64,000 nucleotides of DNA from Gammaproteobacteria bacterium HGW-Gammaproteobacteria-13 (GCA_002840155.1 PGZH01000012.1:80179-144178), one strand, 5' to 3'. Numbered from the stretch's first letter, positions 35,421 to 44,496 are shown. Translations and numbers: made by a program. The notes: a model not told the origin generated them from the letters alone.

Positions 35421-36308
35421 ATGCCCCGCACACTTTGGCAGGCGGCCTGGCGCTGGCTTTGCGGCCTGCTGCTAGTAAGCCTGCTAACCCCACCACTGCA
35501 GGCCGATGACAGCGGCACCCTGCGCTACCCACGCAGGGCCGATGGCGATGAATTTCGCTCCATCTACGCCCTGGCGCAGCTGCAACTGGCGCTGGATAAA
35601 GCCGGCAGTGCACTGCGCCTGGAGCCATCGCACTACAGCATGGAGCAGGAGCGCGCGCTGGTTAACCTGGAGCACAACGACCGCCTCGATGTGGCCTGGA
35701 GCATGACCAGCCATGAGCGCGAGCAGCGCCTGCTGCCGGTGCGTATTCCGCTGGACAAGGGCCTATTCGGCTGGCGCATCGCCCTGCTGCCCAAAGACCG
35801 CGCGCAGCTGCTCAAGGATGTGCGCAACCTGGCTGACCTGCGCCAGTTTTCCGCAGGCCAGGGCCACGATTGGCCGGACAGGGAAATCCTCCGCGCCCAG
35901 GGTTTGCCGGTCAGGGTCTCATCCAGTTACGGCAGCCTGTTTCGCATGCTGCAGGCGCAGCGCTTCGACTACTTTCCGCGCTCGGTGATCGAAATCTGGG
36001 ATGAGCTGGAACACCCACGTGGCAAACAACTGGTCGCCGATCCGCATGTGCTGCTGCACTACCCCACGGCGATGTATTTCTTCTTCTCGCCCAAGCGCCC
36101 GGAACTGGCGGAAACCGTGCGCATCGGCATGGAGAAAGCGATTGCCGATGGCTCCTTCGAGCGGCTGTTTCAGCAGCACTTCGCCGCCAGCCTGCAGCGC
36201 GCGCAACTCGACCAGCGTCAGTTGATCGAGCTGCATAACCCACTATTGCCCAGCGCCACGCCCTTGCAGCGGCGCGAGCTGTGGTTCACGGCGCCGTCGG
36301 TACGCTAG
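35421..36308 (+). CDS. exported solute-binding-like protein
   Basis: A 295-residue exported protein. Signal peptide is about residues 1-29 (LCGLLLVSLLTPPLQADD). The mature domain is a divergent family 3-type solute-binding fold (FGWRIALLPKDRAQLL, then VSSSYGSLFRMLQAQRFDYFPRS, then YPTAMYFFFSPKRPELA). No permease genes accompany it. It could bind peptides, amino acids or act as a sensor. Its 3' end overlaps the convergent phospholipase gene by 23 bp. Confidence 0.7.
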   Translation: MPRTLWQAAWRWLCGLLLVSLLTPPLQADDSGTLRYPRRADGDEFRSIYALAQLQLALDKAGSALRLEPSHYSMEQERALVNLEHNDRLDVAWSMTSHEREQRLLPVRIPLDKGLFGWRIALLPKDRAQLLKDVRNLADLRQFSAGQGHDWPDREILRAQGLPVRVSSSYGSLFRMLQAQRFDYFPRSVIEIWDELEHPRGKQLVADPHVLLHYPTAMYFFFSPKRPELAETVRIGMEKAIADGSFERLFQQHFAASLQRAQLDQRQLIELHNPLLPSATPLQRRELWFTAPSVR

Positions 36309-37608
36309 GCGCAGGTTGCGCCAGGGTGGTTTGCACCACGTTGCGGGTGTGCGCACCGAAGCGCTTGAACAGCTCTATCAGCAACTGCTCCAGCAGTGGA
36401 TCGGCTTGCGCCTGGGCCAGCTGATTACCACCGCTAAAACCCGGAGCCGCCGCCGGCTTGCGCGCCAGCCACTGGCCAATCAACTCATCAAAGGCATCGG
36501 CACTGGCATAGGACTCGGCCGCCACCACCTGCTGCGCGTAGTCCGCCGAATAGGCCGGGTAGCTGTCCTGCGGGTTCTGCGTATAGGCCTGCAACAGGGG
36601 TGATTCCGCCTGTTCGGCCATCAGCTGCTGCATGCGCTGCAGCTGATACTCCTCGATGGCTGTGTGTCGATCCGCGACGCGGGCAATCGCCGCCAGACGA
36701 TCTTCGGGATAGCCAGCGGCACCTTTGAGGGCAATCAACATCAGCTCGGCCGTGGCAAAACCCGGCACGGTCTTGGCGTGGTAGGGCTGAGTCAGGTCCT
36801 GCATATAGTGCAGCGCCCAGCCGAGAAAACGGTAACCCCAGTAATCGTGGCCACTTTCCAGGGCCAGCCGTGCCAGACCGCTGTACTGGTAAATGCGCCA
36901 GTGCGGCAGGGTGCGACGTAGATAGGGCGCGGCCTGCAACACCAGCGCCGGTTCGTGGTAGTAGCCGATATGGAACGGCGCCTGGGAGGAATACTCGAAG
37001 CGCGCATCGCCAAAAGGCTGCGCGCCGAAGTTGTAGTGCGCGCCAACGTCGCCCGGGTTGTCGCTGAACAGGTTGATGTCGTGGCCATAATCCGGCTCAT
37101 CGGCCGCACTGCTGAGCACCTGCACCGCACTCACTGCCTCACCGGGCTGCAAGGCCAGATAACGCCAATGGCTCCAGGGGCCGATCTTGCGAAACACCAA
37201 CACCTGCTCAGCAGCCAAACGCGACCGGCCATCATCGGCCTGCCCCGGCAACTGCTGCACAAAGCCAGCCAGGCGAATCTGCGGATTGACCCGCAGCGCC
37301 TGCAGAAACGCACCGCGTCTGTCGGCTGCAAGGGTAGTCGCGGCACTAAAGCGCAAGGCATCCGGACGCGCCGGGTAATCGGCAAAATGCGCGCGGGCAA
37401 AGGCTTCCTGCTGATCCAACAATTGCTCGATGGCCGGGGCCTGAGCATCGAGGAAAGCCTCCAGCGGCTCGTAGCGCAAGGTGCGCTGCAGCTCCGGTAC
37501 GGCCTGTAATGCCAACTGGCTGCCCAGCGAATGATTGGACCAGGCCAGCGCGCTTAACGGCTGACACGCCAGGCAACAGGCAGATAACAACAGGAGCAAT
37601 GGCTTCAC
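36286..37608 (-). CDS. exported zinc-dependent phospholipase C-like protein
   Basis: A 440-residue exported protein of the zinc-dependent phospholipase C / S1-P1 nuclease superfamily. GTG at 37608 gives a signal peptide (VKPLLLLLSACCLACQPLSALA), so mature protein starts at AWSNHSLGS, and the N-terminal Trp is a zinc ligand in known PLCs. Other metal-site motifs are GHDINLF, and GWALHYMQDLTQPYHAKT with the typical H-x3-D-x4-PxH pattern. It may hydrolyse phospholipids or phosphodiesters outside the cell. A single gene, overlapping its convergent neighbour. Confidence 0.75.
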   Translation of the reverse strand: MKPLLLLLSACCLACQPLSALAWSNHSLGSQLALQAVPELQRTLRYEPLEAFLDAQAPAIEQLLDQQEAFARAHFADYPARPDALRFSAATTLAADRRGAFLQALRVNPQIRLAGFVQQLPGQADDGRSRLAAEQVLVFRKIGPWSHWRYLALQPGEAVSAVQVLSSAADEPDYGHDINLFSDNPGDVGAHYNFGAQPFGDARFEYSSQAPFHIGYYHEPALVLQAAPYLRRTLPHWRIYQYSGLARLALESGHDYWGYRFLGWALHYMQDLTQPYHAKTVPGFATAELMLIALKGAAGYPEDRLAAIARVADRHTAIEEYQLQRMQQLMAEQAESPLLQAYTQNPQDSYPAYSADYAQQVVAAESYASADAFDELIGQWLARKPAAAPGFSGGNQLAQAQADPLLEQLLIELFKRFGAHTRNVVQTTLAQPAPSVPTAP

Positions 37609-37736
37609 GGAGACTCCAACAACGGATGGCAGGGCAAAGAGGCGTAGCCTAACGCCAAAGCCGCCATCTGGCACCGTCGTATCAAGTCAGCCCATTCACT
37701 AATCGAGCAGCACGCTGCCTGCCCAGCCAGATTGAG

Positions 37737-38594
37737 CTAAAGCGCAAACAGCGCAGCCGCCACCAGCAATCCAGTCACCAGCAACAACCCCAGTGCCAGC
37801 AAGGGCTTATTCAGGCCGCTGGGCGCACTGGCGGGCGCAGCCGCGCGCATCGGATTGGCCTGCGCAGCCGTGCGCAGCGGGTTGGTCTGGCTGCTCGGCG
37901 AGCTGGACAGAGGCGCCGGTTTGAGCGGCTTGGGCAGGTCCACGGCGCGCATAAACAGCGTGGCATCTTCATCTTCGCTGGGCGCCACGGTGCTTTTCGG
38001 GCCAATCACCAGCAGGCTGACCGAGCCCATTTTCAGCTGGTCGCCCGGTTGCAGCACTGCGGTGCTGACTTTCTGTTGATTGACCAGCAGGCCATTGGCC
38101 GAGGCCAGGTCCTTGACCTCCAGCACGTCATCCTTGAGGTAAAACTCGCAGTGCCGACGCGACAATTCCTGGTCGCTAAAGCACAGCTCGCACTTCACCG
38201 AGCGGCCAAAGGTCATGGAACCATTGATATGGAATTTCTTGCCTTCGTGCTCGCCCTGAATCACCTGCAGATACCAGCGTGCAGCCTGTTCGGCCTTGGT
38301 CTTGCTGCGCGCCGGGTCGACCAGCAGCAGCTCCACCGAACCCAGGCGCACACGGTCGTCGGCGCGCAGCTGGAAGCGCGTATTGATGCGCTCGTCATTG
38401 ACGAACGAGCCGCTCGGGCTGCCGACATCGGTCAGGTAATAAAAGCCATGGTCCTGGCGGATTTCCGCATGGAATGGGCCAATGCTCGGATCGACCAGCA
38501 CCAGGCTGTTGCGGCTGTCCTGGCCAATGGTGAAACGCTCGTCGACCAGCCAGATCGGCGCCTGACGATTATCACTGAAGTGAATTTTGAGCAT
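37737..38594 (-). CDS. double FHA-domain membrane protein
   Basis: A 285-residue protein with two forkhead-associated domains that bind phosphothreonine. FHA1 covers about residues 18-95 (FTIGQDSRNSLVL, SPSGSFVND); FHA2 about 120-200 (MTFGRSVKCELCFSD, LSRRHCEF, LASANGLLVN). A Ser/Pro/Ala-rich linker leads to one C-terminal TM (LLALGLLLVTGLLVAAALFAL). It is last in an operon after a PP2C phosphatase and a Ser/Thr kinase, so it likely reads marks that these enzymes write and erase. Confidence 0.88.
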   Translation of the reverse strand: MLKIHFSDNRQAPIWLVDERFTIGQDSRNSLVLVDPSIGPFHAEIRQDHGFYYLTDVGSPSGSFVNDERINTRFQLRADDRVRLGSVELLLVDPARSKTKAEQAARWYLQVIQGEHEGKKFHINGSMTFGRSVKCELCFSDQELSRRHCEFYLKDDVLEVKDLASANGLLVNQQKVSTAVLQPGDQLKMGSVSLLVIGPKSTVAPSEDEDATLFMRAVDLPKPLKPAPLSSSPSSQTNPLRTAAQANPMRAAAPASAPSGLNKPLLALGLLLVTGLLVAAALFAL

Positions 38595-38727
38595 CTGCGC
38601 ACTCCGCCAACATCCGTTAAACAGCCATCAGTAACCCGCCGCACCTTGCCATCAACAACCGGCACCATGGGCAAGGCGCGCATGCTGCCTGCCAATCAGG
38701 CCAGTAGCAATACGCCAGCACCGCGAC

Positions 38728-40230
38728 TTAATCAAATAGGTTGTTCCACAGCCGCTTGACCGGGTTAACCGGTGCCGGCGGCTCAGCAGCTGCCGGCCGG
38801 CGCCGGGGCGTCTGGGCCAGGCGCACACGCTGTTCGTGGCCATCGAGCAACTGCAGCAACTGCTCGTTGGCCGGCTCCACTTCCAGGCCCTGCTGCACCA
38901 GCGCCAGGGCCAGGGCAAACTCGCGGCGCTTGTAGGCGGCTTCGCTTTGCTCGATATAGCGCTGCGCCACGCGGTTGATCCCGGCCAGCGCCAGCAGGTT
39001 GTCCGGCTCCCAGGCCAGCACCTGGCGGAAGTAGTGGGTGGCACTGTCATCTTCCGGCAGCAGCAACTGCTGATCGGCCAGGCGCTGTTCGGCCAGCTGC
39101 AGGTACTGGTTGGTCCGCGCCTGCAGCACCCGCGCCAGGCCATCCAGAGCCTGGGGATTGTCCGCATCCAACGCCAGCACCTGGCGGAACAGGTAATCGG
39201 CGTTGTCCTGCGGCGGCTCCAGCAGGCTGCCGTTTTCCAGGTGCAGCTCGGCGCGTGCCAGGTAGTCGCTGATCTGCTTCTGCTGATACAGGTAATAACC
39301 GCCGCCGGCCCCACCGGCCAGTAATAAAACGCCGGCGAGCAGCCAGACCCACAGCGCACTGTGCGCAGTTTTGCCTCTGGCTGGTTTGCCCAGGCTAAGC
39401 GCCGGGGCGATGCGCGTGCTGTCCGGATCATCACGGGTCAGCTCATCGAGGCTCGCCAGCAGCACCTTGCAGTCGGCAAATCGCTCATCCGGGTCTTTTG
39501 CCAGCATGCGCTCAAGCAACCACTGGTAGTTCTGCAAGTGCGCCGGCAATTGCGGCACGTCCATCTGCAGGTGGTTCATCACGGTCTGGGTGTAGTTGGC
39601 GGCGCGGTAGGGATTACTGCCTGTGAGCATCTCCAGCAGGATCACCCCCAGGCTGTAGATATCACTGCGCGCATCCAGGGCCTGGCACTGCGCCTGCTCA
39701 GGGCTGCTGTAGGACGGACTGCCGACGGCGATGCCGAACTGGGTCAGGTCATGGTCCAGCTCGACTTCCTTGGCCACACCGAAATCGGTGATCACCGCCG
39801 TGCCGTCGCTGCGAAAGAGGATATTGGCCGGTTTGATATCGCGGTGTACCAGGCCTTTGTCATGCACCACGGCCAGACCGCTGGCCACCTGCTGAACGAT
39901 GCGCAACGCACGCGGCAGGTCGAACACCTCGCCCTTGTGCTGCGCCAGATCGCCACCGGGGACGAACTCCATGGTCAGGTAGTGGCGCCCATCGGCGAGT
40001 TGGTCGATGTCATAGATGGTGATGATCGAGGGGTGATGCAGGGACGCCACGATGTGGCCTTCCTTGAGAAAGCGTTGGCTAAATGCCTGATCATCCGCGC
40101 TCAGCAATACCTTGATCGCCACCTTGCGCTGCAGCGACGCCTGGGTGGCCAGGTACACCTCGGCCATGCCGCCTTTACCCAGGCGGCCATGCACCTGATA
40201 ACCGGGAATCTCGAGCAATTGTTCAGTCAT
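38728..40230 (-). CDS. membrane Ser/Thr protein kinase (Hanks type)
   Basis: A 500-residue eukaryotic-like kinase. Residues ~10-265 form the kinase domain: Gly loop GRLGKGGMAEVYLATQ, ATP Lys in VAIKVLLS, catalytic loop LVHRDIKPANILF, DFG in ITDFGVAKE, then GSPSYSSPEQ. A single TM (ALWVWLLAGVLLLAGGAGGG) follows, then a periplasmic TPR-like region rich in LALDADNPQALDGLARV repeats (three tandem units). It lies 23 bp after the PP2C gene. No type VI secretion genes are in the window, unlike the PpkA/Stk1 loci of P. aeruginosa. Confidence 0.93.
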   Translation of the reverse strand: MTEQLLEIPGYQVHGRLGKGGMAEVYLATQASLQRKVAIKVLLSADDQAFSQRFLKEGHIVASLHHPSIITIYDIDQLADGRHYLTMEFVPGGDLAQHKGEVFDLPRALRIVQQVASGLAVVHDKGLVHRDIKPANILFRSDGTAVITDFGVAKEVELDHDLTQFGIAVGSPSYSSPEQAQCQALDARSDIYSLGVILLEMLTGSNPYRAANYTQTVMNHLQMDVPQLPAHLQNYQWLLERMLAKDPDERFADCKVLLASLDELTRDDPDSTRIAPALSLGKPARGKTAHSALWVWLLAGVLLLAGGAGGGYYLYQQKQISDYLARAELHLENGSLLEPPQDNADYLFRQVLALDADNPQALDGLARVLQARTNQYLQLAEQRLADQQLLLPEDDSATHYFRQVLAWEPDNLLALAGINRVAQRYIEQSEAAYKRREFALALALVQQGLEVEPANEQLLQLLDGHEQRVRLAQTPRRRPAAAEPPAPVNPVKRLWNNLFD

Positions 40231-40253
40231 GGGAGTCAGTGCACACCGGCGAA

Positions 40254-41027
40254 TTAGGGCTTGCGGGAGGTAAACAGACGGCTGAGCAAACCGCGCGGTT
40301 TGGCCGGGGCGCTGGGCGCAGCCGCATCACGGCCGAGCACGATACAGGAGATATTATCCTTGCCGCCCATTTCGTTGGCCTGCGCCAGCAGCTGTTCCAC
40401 CAGCTCATCGAGGGTCTGGGCGTTGCTGCACAGCTGCTGGATCTGCGCGTCGCCCAGCTCGCCAGTCAGGCCGTCGCTGCACAGCAGCAGCAACTCATGC
40501 TCACCGAGTACGCCCTGCTGCAAACCCACCTGCAGCGGCTGATCATCGCGGCCCAGACACTGCAGAATGACATTGCGCTGCGGGTGGCTGCGCGCCGCTT
40601 CGGCGCTCATCTGCCCGGCATCGATCATCGTCTGCACCCAGCTGTGGTCGTGGGTCAGGCGCTCGATATGCCCGGCACTGACCCGATAAGCCCGGCTGTC
40701 GCCGACCCAGGCAATGCTGAACGCGGCGCCAGCGAAGCGCACCGCCACCAGGGTCGTGCCCATGCCGCGCTGCTCATCGGCACGCGCCACGCTGAGAATC
40801 TCCCGATTGGCTGCATGCACCGCTTCGATCAACTCCGCGCCTGAGGCGCAGGCCGCCTGCAGCGTCTGTAAGGCCAGGGCGCTGGCCACTTCGCCGCATT
40901 GATGGCCCCCCATGCCGTCGGCAATCGCCCACAGATTCAGCTGTGGGCAACACAACAGAGCATCTTCATTGTGCCCACGCACCCGCCCAGGCACGCTCTG
41001 GCCGGCATAAATCAGCGCTTGTTCCAT
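40254..41027 (-). CDS. PP2C-family Ser/Thr phosphatase
   Basis: A 257-residue metal-dependent phosphatase that reverses kinase-made phosphorylations. All PP2C motifs are present: GHNEDALL, AIADGMGGHQCGEVAS (metal Asp and GG), SIAWVGDSRAYR, LLCSDGLTGEL and GKDNISCIVL. ATG at 41027 is chosen; the preceding TTG would extend by one residue. A C-terminal tail of about 20 residues is basic (KPRGLLSRLFTSRKP). It starts the phosphatase-kinase-FHA operon. Confidence 0.93.
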   Translation of the reverse strand: MEQALIYAGQSVPGRVRGHNEDALLCCPQLNLWAIADGMGGHQCGEVASALALQTLQAACASGAELIEAVHAANREILSVARADEQRGMGTTLVAVRFAGAAFSIAWVGDSRAYRVSAGHIERLTHDHSWVQTMIDAGQMSAEAARSHPQRNVILQCLGRDDQPLQVGLQQGVLGEHELLLLCSDGLTGELGDAQIQQLCSNAQTLDELVEQLLAQANEMGGKDNISCIVLGRDAAAPSAPAKPRGLLSRLFTSRKP

Positions 41028-41307
41028 CAACGTCTCGACCTAGGGTTCAACAGTCGCACAGCAAGCAGGCTGCACGCGGCGTAATACACCGCATGATGCG
41101 GCGGCAAACTCAGGCTGTCACCGCCAGCCGCCGATTTTGCCGGTGAACTGTTAACCAGTCGAACCCAGGTCTGCTACCTGGCTAGTCGGATAACGCCCCA
41201 GCTATTCGCCCAGCATGGGCGTAGACTCGAATCACCAGCCTCGCCTCACCGCGAGGGGATGGCCCGCTCCAGAACATTCAACCACGACATTGTCAGAGGT
41301 GAAGATC

Positions 41308-41439
41308 ATGAGCAAAGGTATGGATTCGAAGAAACAAGTGAAGAAAAAGCCGCTGAAAACCGCCAGCGAAAAGCGTCTGGACAAAAAAGACAAGCAAGGT
41401 GCAAAAACCCTGCTCGGCAGCCACGCCGCCAACGTCTGA
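41308..41439 (+). CDS. 43-residue lysine-rich small protein
   Basis: MSKGMDSKKQVKKKPLKTAS opens a 43-residue, strongly basic product ending GSHAANV. A good ribosome-binding site (AGAGGTGA) stands 6 nt before the ATG. The charge suggests RNA, ribosome or nucleoid binding. I believe similar short proteins are conserved in pseudomonads, but function is unknown. It lies between the phosphatase operon and the acetyltransferase gene. Confidence 0.65.
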   Translation: MSKGMDSKKQVKKKPLKTASEKRLDKKDKQGAKTLLGSHAANV

Positions 41440-41507
41440 GCCACCGGCCTGAGGCGAGCAGCCCGCTTGCGCTCAGGCATCCACTCACCGTCGCAACAGT
41501 ACCTGCA

Positions 41508-41942
41508 ATGCACTACCGCCTACTCCCCGCCCCGCTCAAACCACTTGCCGACAAGTTCTACCGCAGCCAACGCTCAGCCATGCGCGCCACTGCCGGCGCC
41601 CAGCTGTGGGTGGCAGAAGACAGGCAAATCATCGCCGCGCTTTGTCTACATCAGGTCGCGCACGGCCACTGGCTAACCAGCCTACTGGTCGATAGCGCAC
41701 GGCGCGAGCAAGGCATCGCGCGCCAATTGATCGAAACGGCGCTGGCCGATTGCGCCACACCGGTCTGGCTGTTCTGCCATCCGCAGCTCAGCGACTTCTA
41801 CCTGCGCCTGGGCTTTGCCCCCTGCACCGACCTGCCTCAGCCGTTGGCTGAACGCCTGAGCCGCTATCAGCGCACTAAAAGTCTGCTGGCATTTTCCCGC
41901 ACATCTTGCGCAGGCCTTACGGCACAAGGGCTGGAACCTTAG
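41508..41942 (+). CDS. GNAT-family acetyltransferase
   Basis: A 144-residue GNAT-fold N-acetyltransferase. The acetyl-CoA motif A is LTSLLVDSARREQGIARQLI (the R/Q-x-x-G-x-A pattern, QGIAR) and the later FYLRLGF matches the conserved motif B turn. The ATG at 41508 is preferred: the open frame extends upstream across the lysine-rich small gene in another frame, without coding features. The target substrate is unknown. Confidence 0.82.
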   Translation: MHYRLLPAPLKPLADKFYRSQRSAMRATAGAQLWVAEDRQIIAALCLHQVAHGHWLTSLLVDSARREQGIARQLIETALADCATPVWLFCHPQLSDFYLRLGFAPCTDLPQPLAERLSRYQRTKSLLAFSRTSCAGLTAQGLEP

Positions 41943-42072
41943 TACCAGATAACACCAACACCATTCGGCAGATAGTGGCCCATGCTGGCACTTTGCTGGA
42001 TTTTACTATTGCCATCGCCAGGGCAAGCTCTGCATGCTTAGCTCATAACAACGACAACAATGGCCTTTACCT

Positions 42073-43110
42073 ATGCGCATATCGCGGTTGCTCAGGCGCC
42101 TGCGTAACGACTTCCAGTTGTCCATCATTACCTTGATGGGCCTGTTTGGCGTGATTGGCATTACCCCCTATGCCGTCTACCGGCTAGCCACCGGTAACTA
42201 CCTGGTAGGCTCCGCCGACACCGTGATTGTGGTTTCCACAGTGCTCGCGGTGCTTTACGCCTGGCGCACCGGTGACACGATCAAACCCGGCATTTACCTG
42301 GCCACCATCTTCTCTGCCGGCGCAACGCTGATCGCCATCAATCTGGGCGTCAACGGCCTGTTCTGGATCTACCCGCTGATCCTCTTCAACTTCTTTATGG
42401 TGTCGCCCGCCAAGGCCTTGCTGGCCACTATTCTGGTGCTCATCACATTGGTTGGTTACGGCCAGTTAAAGCCCGGCTCGGTGTTTGAAAGCGACTACCA
42501 GATGGTTTCATTTCTGGTCACCAGCATGATGGCCAGCACCCTCAGCTTCGTGTTTGCCTACCGCACCAGCAGCCAGCGCGACCAGCTGCAACAGCTGGCC
42601 ATCCACGACCCGCTGACCGGTGCGCGCAACCGCCGGGCAATGAATGAAGAGTTGAAGATCGCCGCCTCCATTTACCGCCGCCACGGCAACAGCTACGGCG
42701 TCCTGGTGATGGACCTGGACCATTTCAAACGGATCAACGACAGCCACGGCCACCAGGCCGGCGACCAGGTGCTGGTGGATTTTGTCGAACTGATCAAAAG
42801 CTCATCGCGCAAGGAAGACCGGTTGTTCCGCTTCGGCGGCGAAGAGTTCCTCCTGCTGCTGCCCAACACCGAACGCGCCGGCCTGCTGGCGGCCGCGCAA
42901 CACCTGCAGCAACAAGTGGCGCAGCACCTGCGCGGGCCCGGCGGAGCGGTGACCATGTCAGTCGGCGGGGCCATCCTGCGCCGCGACGAGCACTGGGAAA
43001 ACATGCTGCAGCGCGCCGATGAACGCCTGTATCGCGCCAAGAACGCCGGGCGGGACTGCATTGTTATCGATGATGGCGTCGATAAAACCAGCAGCCTGCC
43101 TATCACCTGA
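42073..43110 (+). CDS. membrane diguanylate cyclase
   Basis: A 345-residue c-di-GMP synthase. About five or six N-terminal membrane helices (residues ~15-160) act as an anchor or sensor, followed by a GGDEF domain. The active loop reads FRFGGEEFLLLLP (GGEEF), with the upstream HDPLTGARNRRAM and VLVMDLDHFKRIND stretches that bind metal and GTP. No RxxD inhibitory site is evident five residues upstream (EDRL is close but not RxxD). Possible functional link to the ycgR brake elsewhere in the window is only thematic. Confidence 0.92.
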   Translation: MRISRLLRRLRNDFQLSIITLMGLFGVIGITPYAVYRLATGNYLVGSADTVIVVSTVLAVLYAWRTGDTIKPGIYLATIFSAGATLIAINLGVNGLFWIYPLILFNFFMVSPAKALLATILVLITLVGYGQLKPGSVFESDYQMVSFLVTSMMASTLSFVFAYRTSSQRDQLQQLAIHDPLTGARNRRAMNEELKIAASIYRRHGNSYGVLVMDLDHFKRINDSHGHQAGDQVLVDFVELIKSSSRKEDRLFRFGGEEFLLLLPNTERAGLLAAAQHLQQQVAQHLRGPGGAVTMSVGGAILRRDEHWENMLQRADERLYRAKNAGRDCIVIDDGVDKTSSLPIT

Positions 43111-43114
43111 GCAA

Positions 43115-43165
43115 AGGGTCTGTTGCCGTTTCGGCGCGGCCGCGAACGAAACGGCAACAGACCCT
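43115..43165. repeat. 19-bp inverted repeat after diguanylate cyclase
   Basis: AGGGTCTGTTGCCGTTTCG (43115-43133) and its perfect complement (43147-43165) flank a 13-nt loop just after the GGDEF stop. It may act as a terminator in either direction, or be a dispersed palindromic element. No T-run follows. Confidence 0.6.
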
Positions 43166-43279
43166 AGGGTTTATCTTTGCTTACAACTTGCGCGGGAAAA
43201 TTCTCGCGCGCTGACGGCAAGGCTGTAACAACTCGGCTTTGTCTCTGTCTATTGGCCACACCTCACAAAGAGCACTGCC

Positions 43280-43795
43280 ATGAAAAGACGCTCCCTGCTC
43301 AAGGGGATGGCCCTGTTGCCAGCCCTGCCCCTGCTCGGTCACACCCCACTCAGCCTGGCGCAAGCCATCGCCAGCAGCGTGACGCCGTTGGATAAACCCC
43401 ATGACGCCTGGCGTGCACTACTCACACCCGAAGCCTATGCCGTGCTGTTTGAAGAAGACACTGAAGCCCCCGGTAGCAGCCCGCTGAATCAGGAAAAACG
43501 CGACGGCACCTACCTCTGCGCCGCCTGCTACCTGCCGTTGTTCGCCAGCCAGGACAAATATGAAAGCGGCACCGGCTGGCCCAGTTTTACCCAGCCGATT
43601 GCCGGCCATATGGGCACCAAGCACGACTTCAAGCTGTTCTTCCCGCGCACCGAATACCACTGCGCGCGCTGTGGCGGGCATCAGGGTCATGTCTTCGACG
43701 ACGGCCCGAAACCACGCGGCGAACGCTGGTGCAACAACGGCGTGGCCTTGCGCTTTATCCCCCAAGGCGAAGCCTTACCTGAGCTGCGGAGCTGA
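43280..43795 (+). CDS. msrB: exported peptide-methionine (R)-S-oxide reductase
   Basis: MsrB reduces the R form of methionine sulfoxide in oxidised proteins. This 171-residue version carries a twin-arginine-type leader (MKRRSLLKGMALLPALPLLG), so it likely works in the periplasm. The domain has zinc cysteines in YLCAACYLP and YHCARCGGHQGHVF and the catalytic Cys in RWCNNGVALRF (usually RYCINS). msrA follows after 2 bp, forming a paired exported repair unit. Confidence 0.92.
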   Translation: MKRRSLLKGMALLPALPLLGHTPLSLAQAIASSVTPLDKPHDAWRALLTPEAYAVLFEEDTEAPGSSPLNQEKRDGTYLCAACYLPLFASQDKYESGTGWPSFTQPIAGHMGTKHDFKLFFPRTEYHCARCGGHQGHVFDDGPKPRGERWCNNGVALRFIPQGEALPELRS

Positions 43796-43797
43796 AC

Positions 43798-44460
43798 ATG
43801 ACTGCTATCACCTCGACCTGGCGCCGCCGTCTGCTGGCCAGCAGCATCCTCGTTCTGGGCGGCCTGCTGGCCGCTTGTGAACCCACCGCTGCGCAGGCGC
43901 CGCAGCCGCAAGCCAGTGCGCCAACGGTGGAAAACCCTGGCGTGGCGATCTTTGCTGGCGGTTGTTTCTGGTGCACCGAGTCGGATTTCGACAAGGTGCC
44001 TGGCGTGATTGAAACCACCTCCGGCTATATCGGCGGGCATGTCGACAACCCCACCTACGAACAGGTCTCGGCCGGCAGCAGTGGGCATATCGAAGCGGTA
44101 CGGGTGCGCTTCGACCCAAGCAAGACCAGCTACGCCCAGCTGCTGGAAGCCTTCTGGCCCACCATTGACCCGATCACCGCCAACGCCCAGTTCTGCGACC
44201 GCGGCCCGCAGTACCGCAGCGCGATCTTCTACAGCAATGCAGAAGAACAGCAACTGGCTGAAGCCTCCAAGGCCGCCCTGGAGAAATCCGCGCGTTTGCC
44301 TGCGCCGGTGGTTACGGAAATCCTCGCCGCCAGCACCTTCTACCCCGCCGAGGACTATCACCAGGACTACTACCAACGTAATCCGCTGCGCTACAACTAC
44401 TACCGCAACGGCTGCGGTCGTGATCAACGCCTGGAAAAACTCTGGGGCAAGAAGCAGTAA
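43798..44460 (+). CDS. msrA: exported peptide-methionine (S)-S-oxide reductase
   Basis: MsrA reduces the S form of methionine sulfoxide. The 220-residue protein has a signal or lipobox-like leader (LVLGGLLAAC, Cys 27) and then the catalytic GCFWC motif at 55-59 with Cys56 as nucleophile, in AGGCFWCTESDFD. Other family parts are GYIGGHVDNPTYEQV, SSGHIEAV and AEDYHQDYYQRNP. Adjacent to an exported msrB, it suggests an envelope protein-repair pair instead of a cytosolic one. Confidence 0.93.
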   Translation: MTAITSTWRRRLLASSILVLGGLLAACEPTAAQAPQPQASAPTVENPGVAIFAGGCFWCTESDFDKVPGVIETTSGYIGGHVDNPTYEQVSAGSSGHIEAVRVRFDPSKTSYAQLLEAFWPTIDPITANAQFCDRGPQYRSAIFYSNAEEQQLAEASKAALEKSARLPAPVVTEILAASTFYPAEDYHQDYYQRNPLRYNYYRNGCGRDQRLEKLWGKKQ

Positions 44461-44468
44461 AGCGCGCC

Positions 44469-44496
44469 CATCAGCTGGCCCTCGCGCCAGCTGATG
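44469..44496. terminator. hairpin after msrA
   Basis: CATCAGCTGG / CCAGCTGATG with an 8-nt loop lies just after the msrA stop. There is no clear T-run. Confidence 0.45.
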
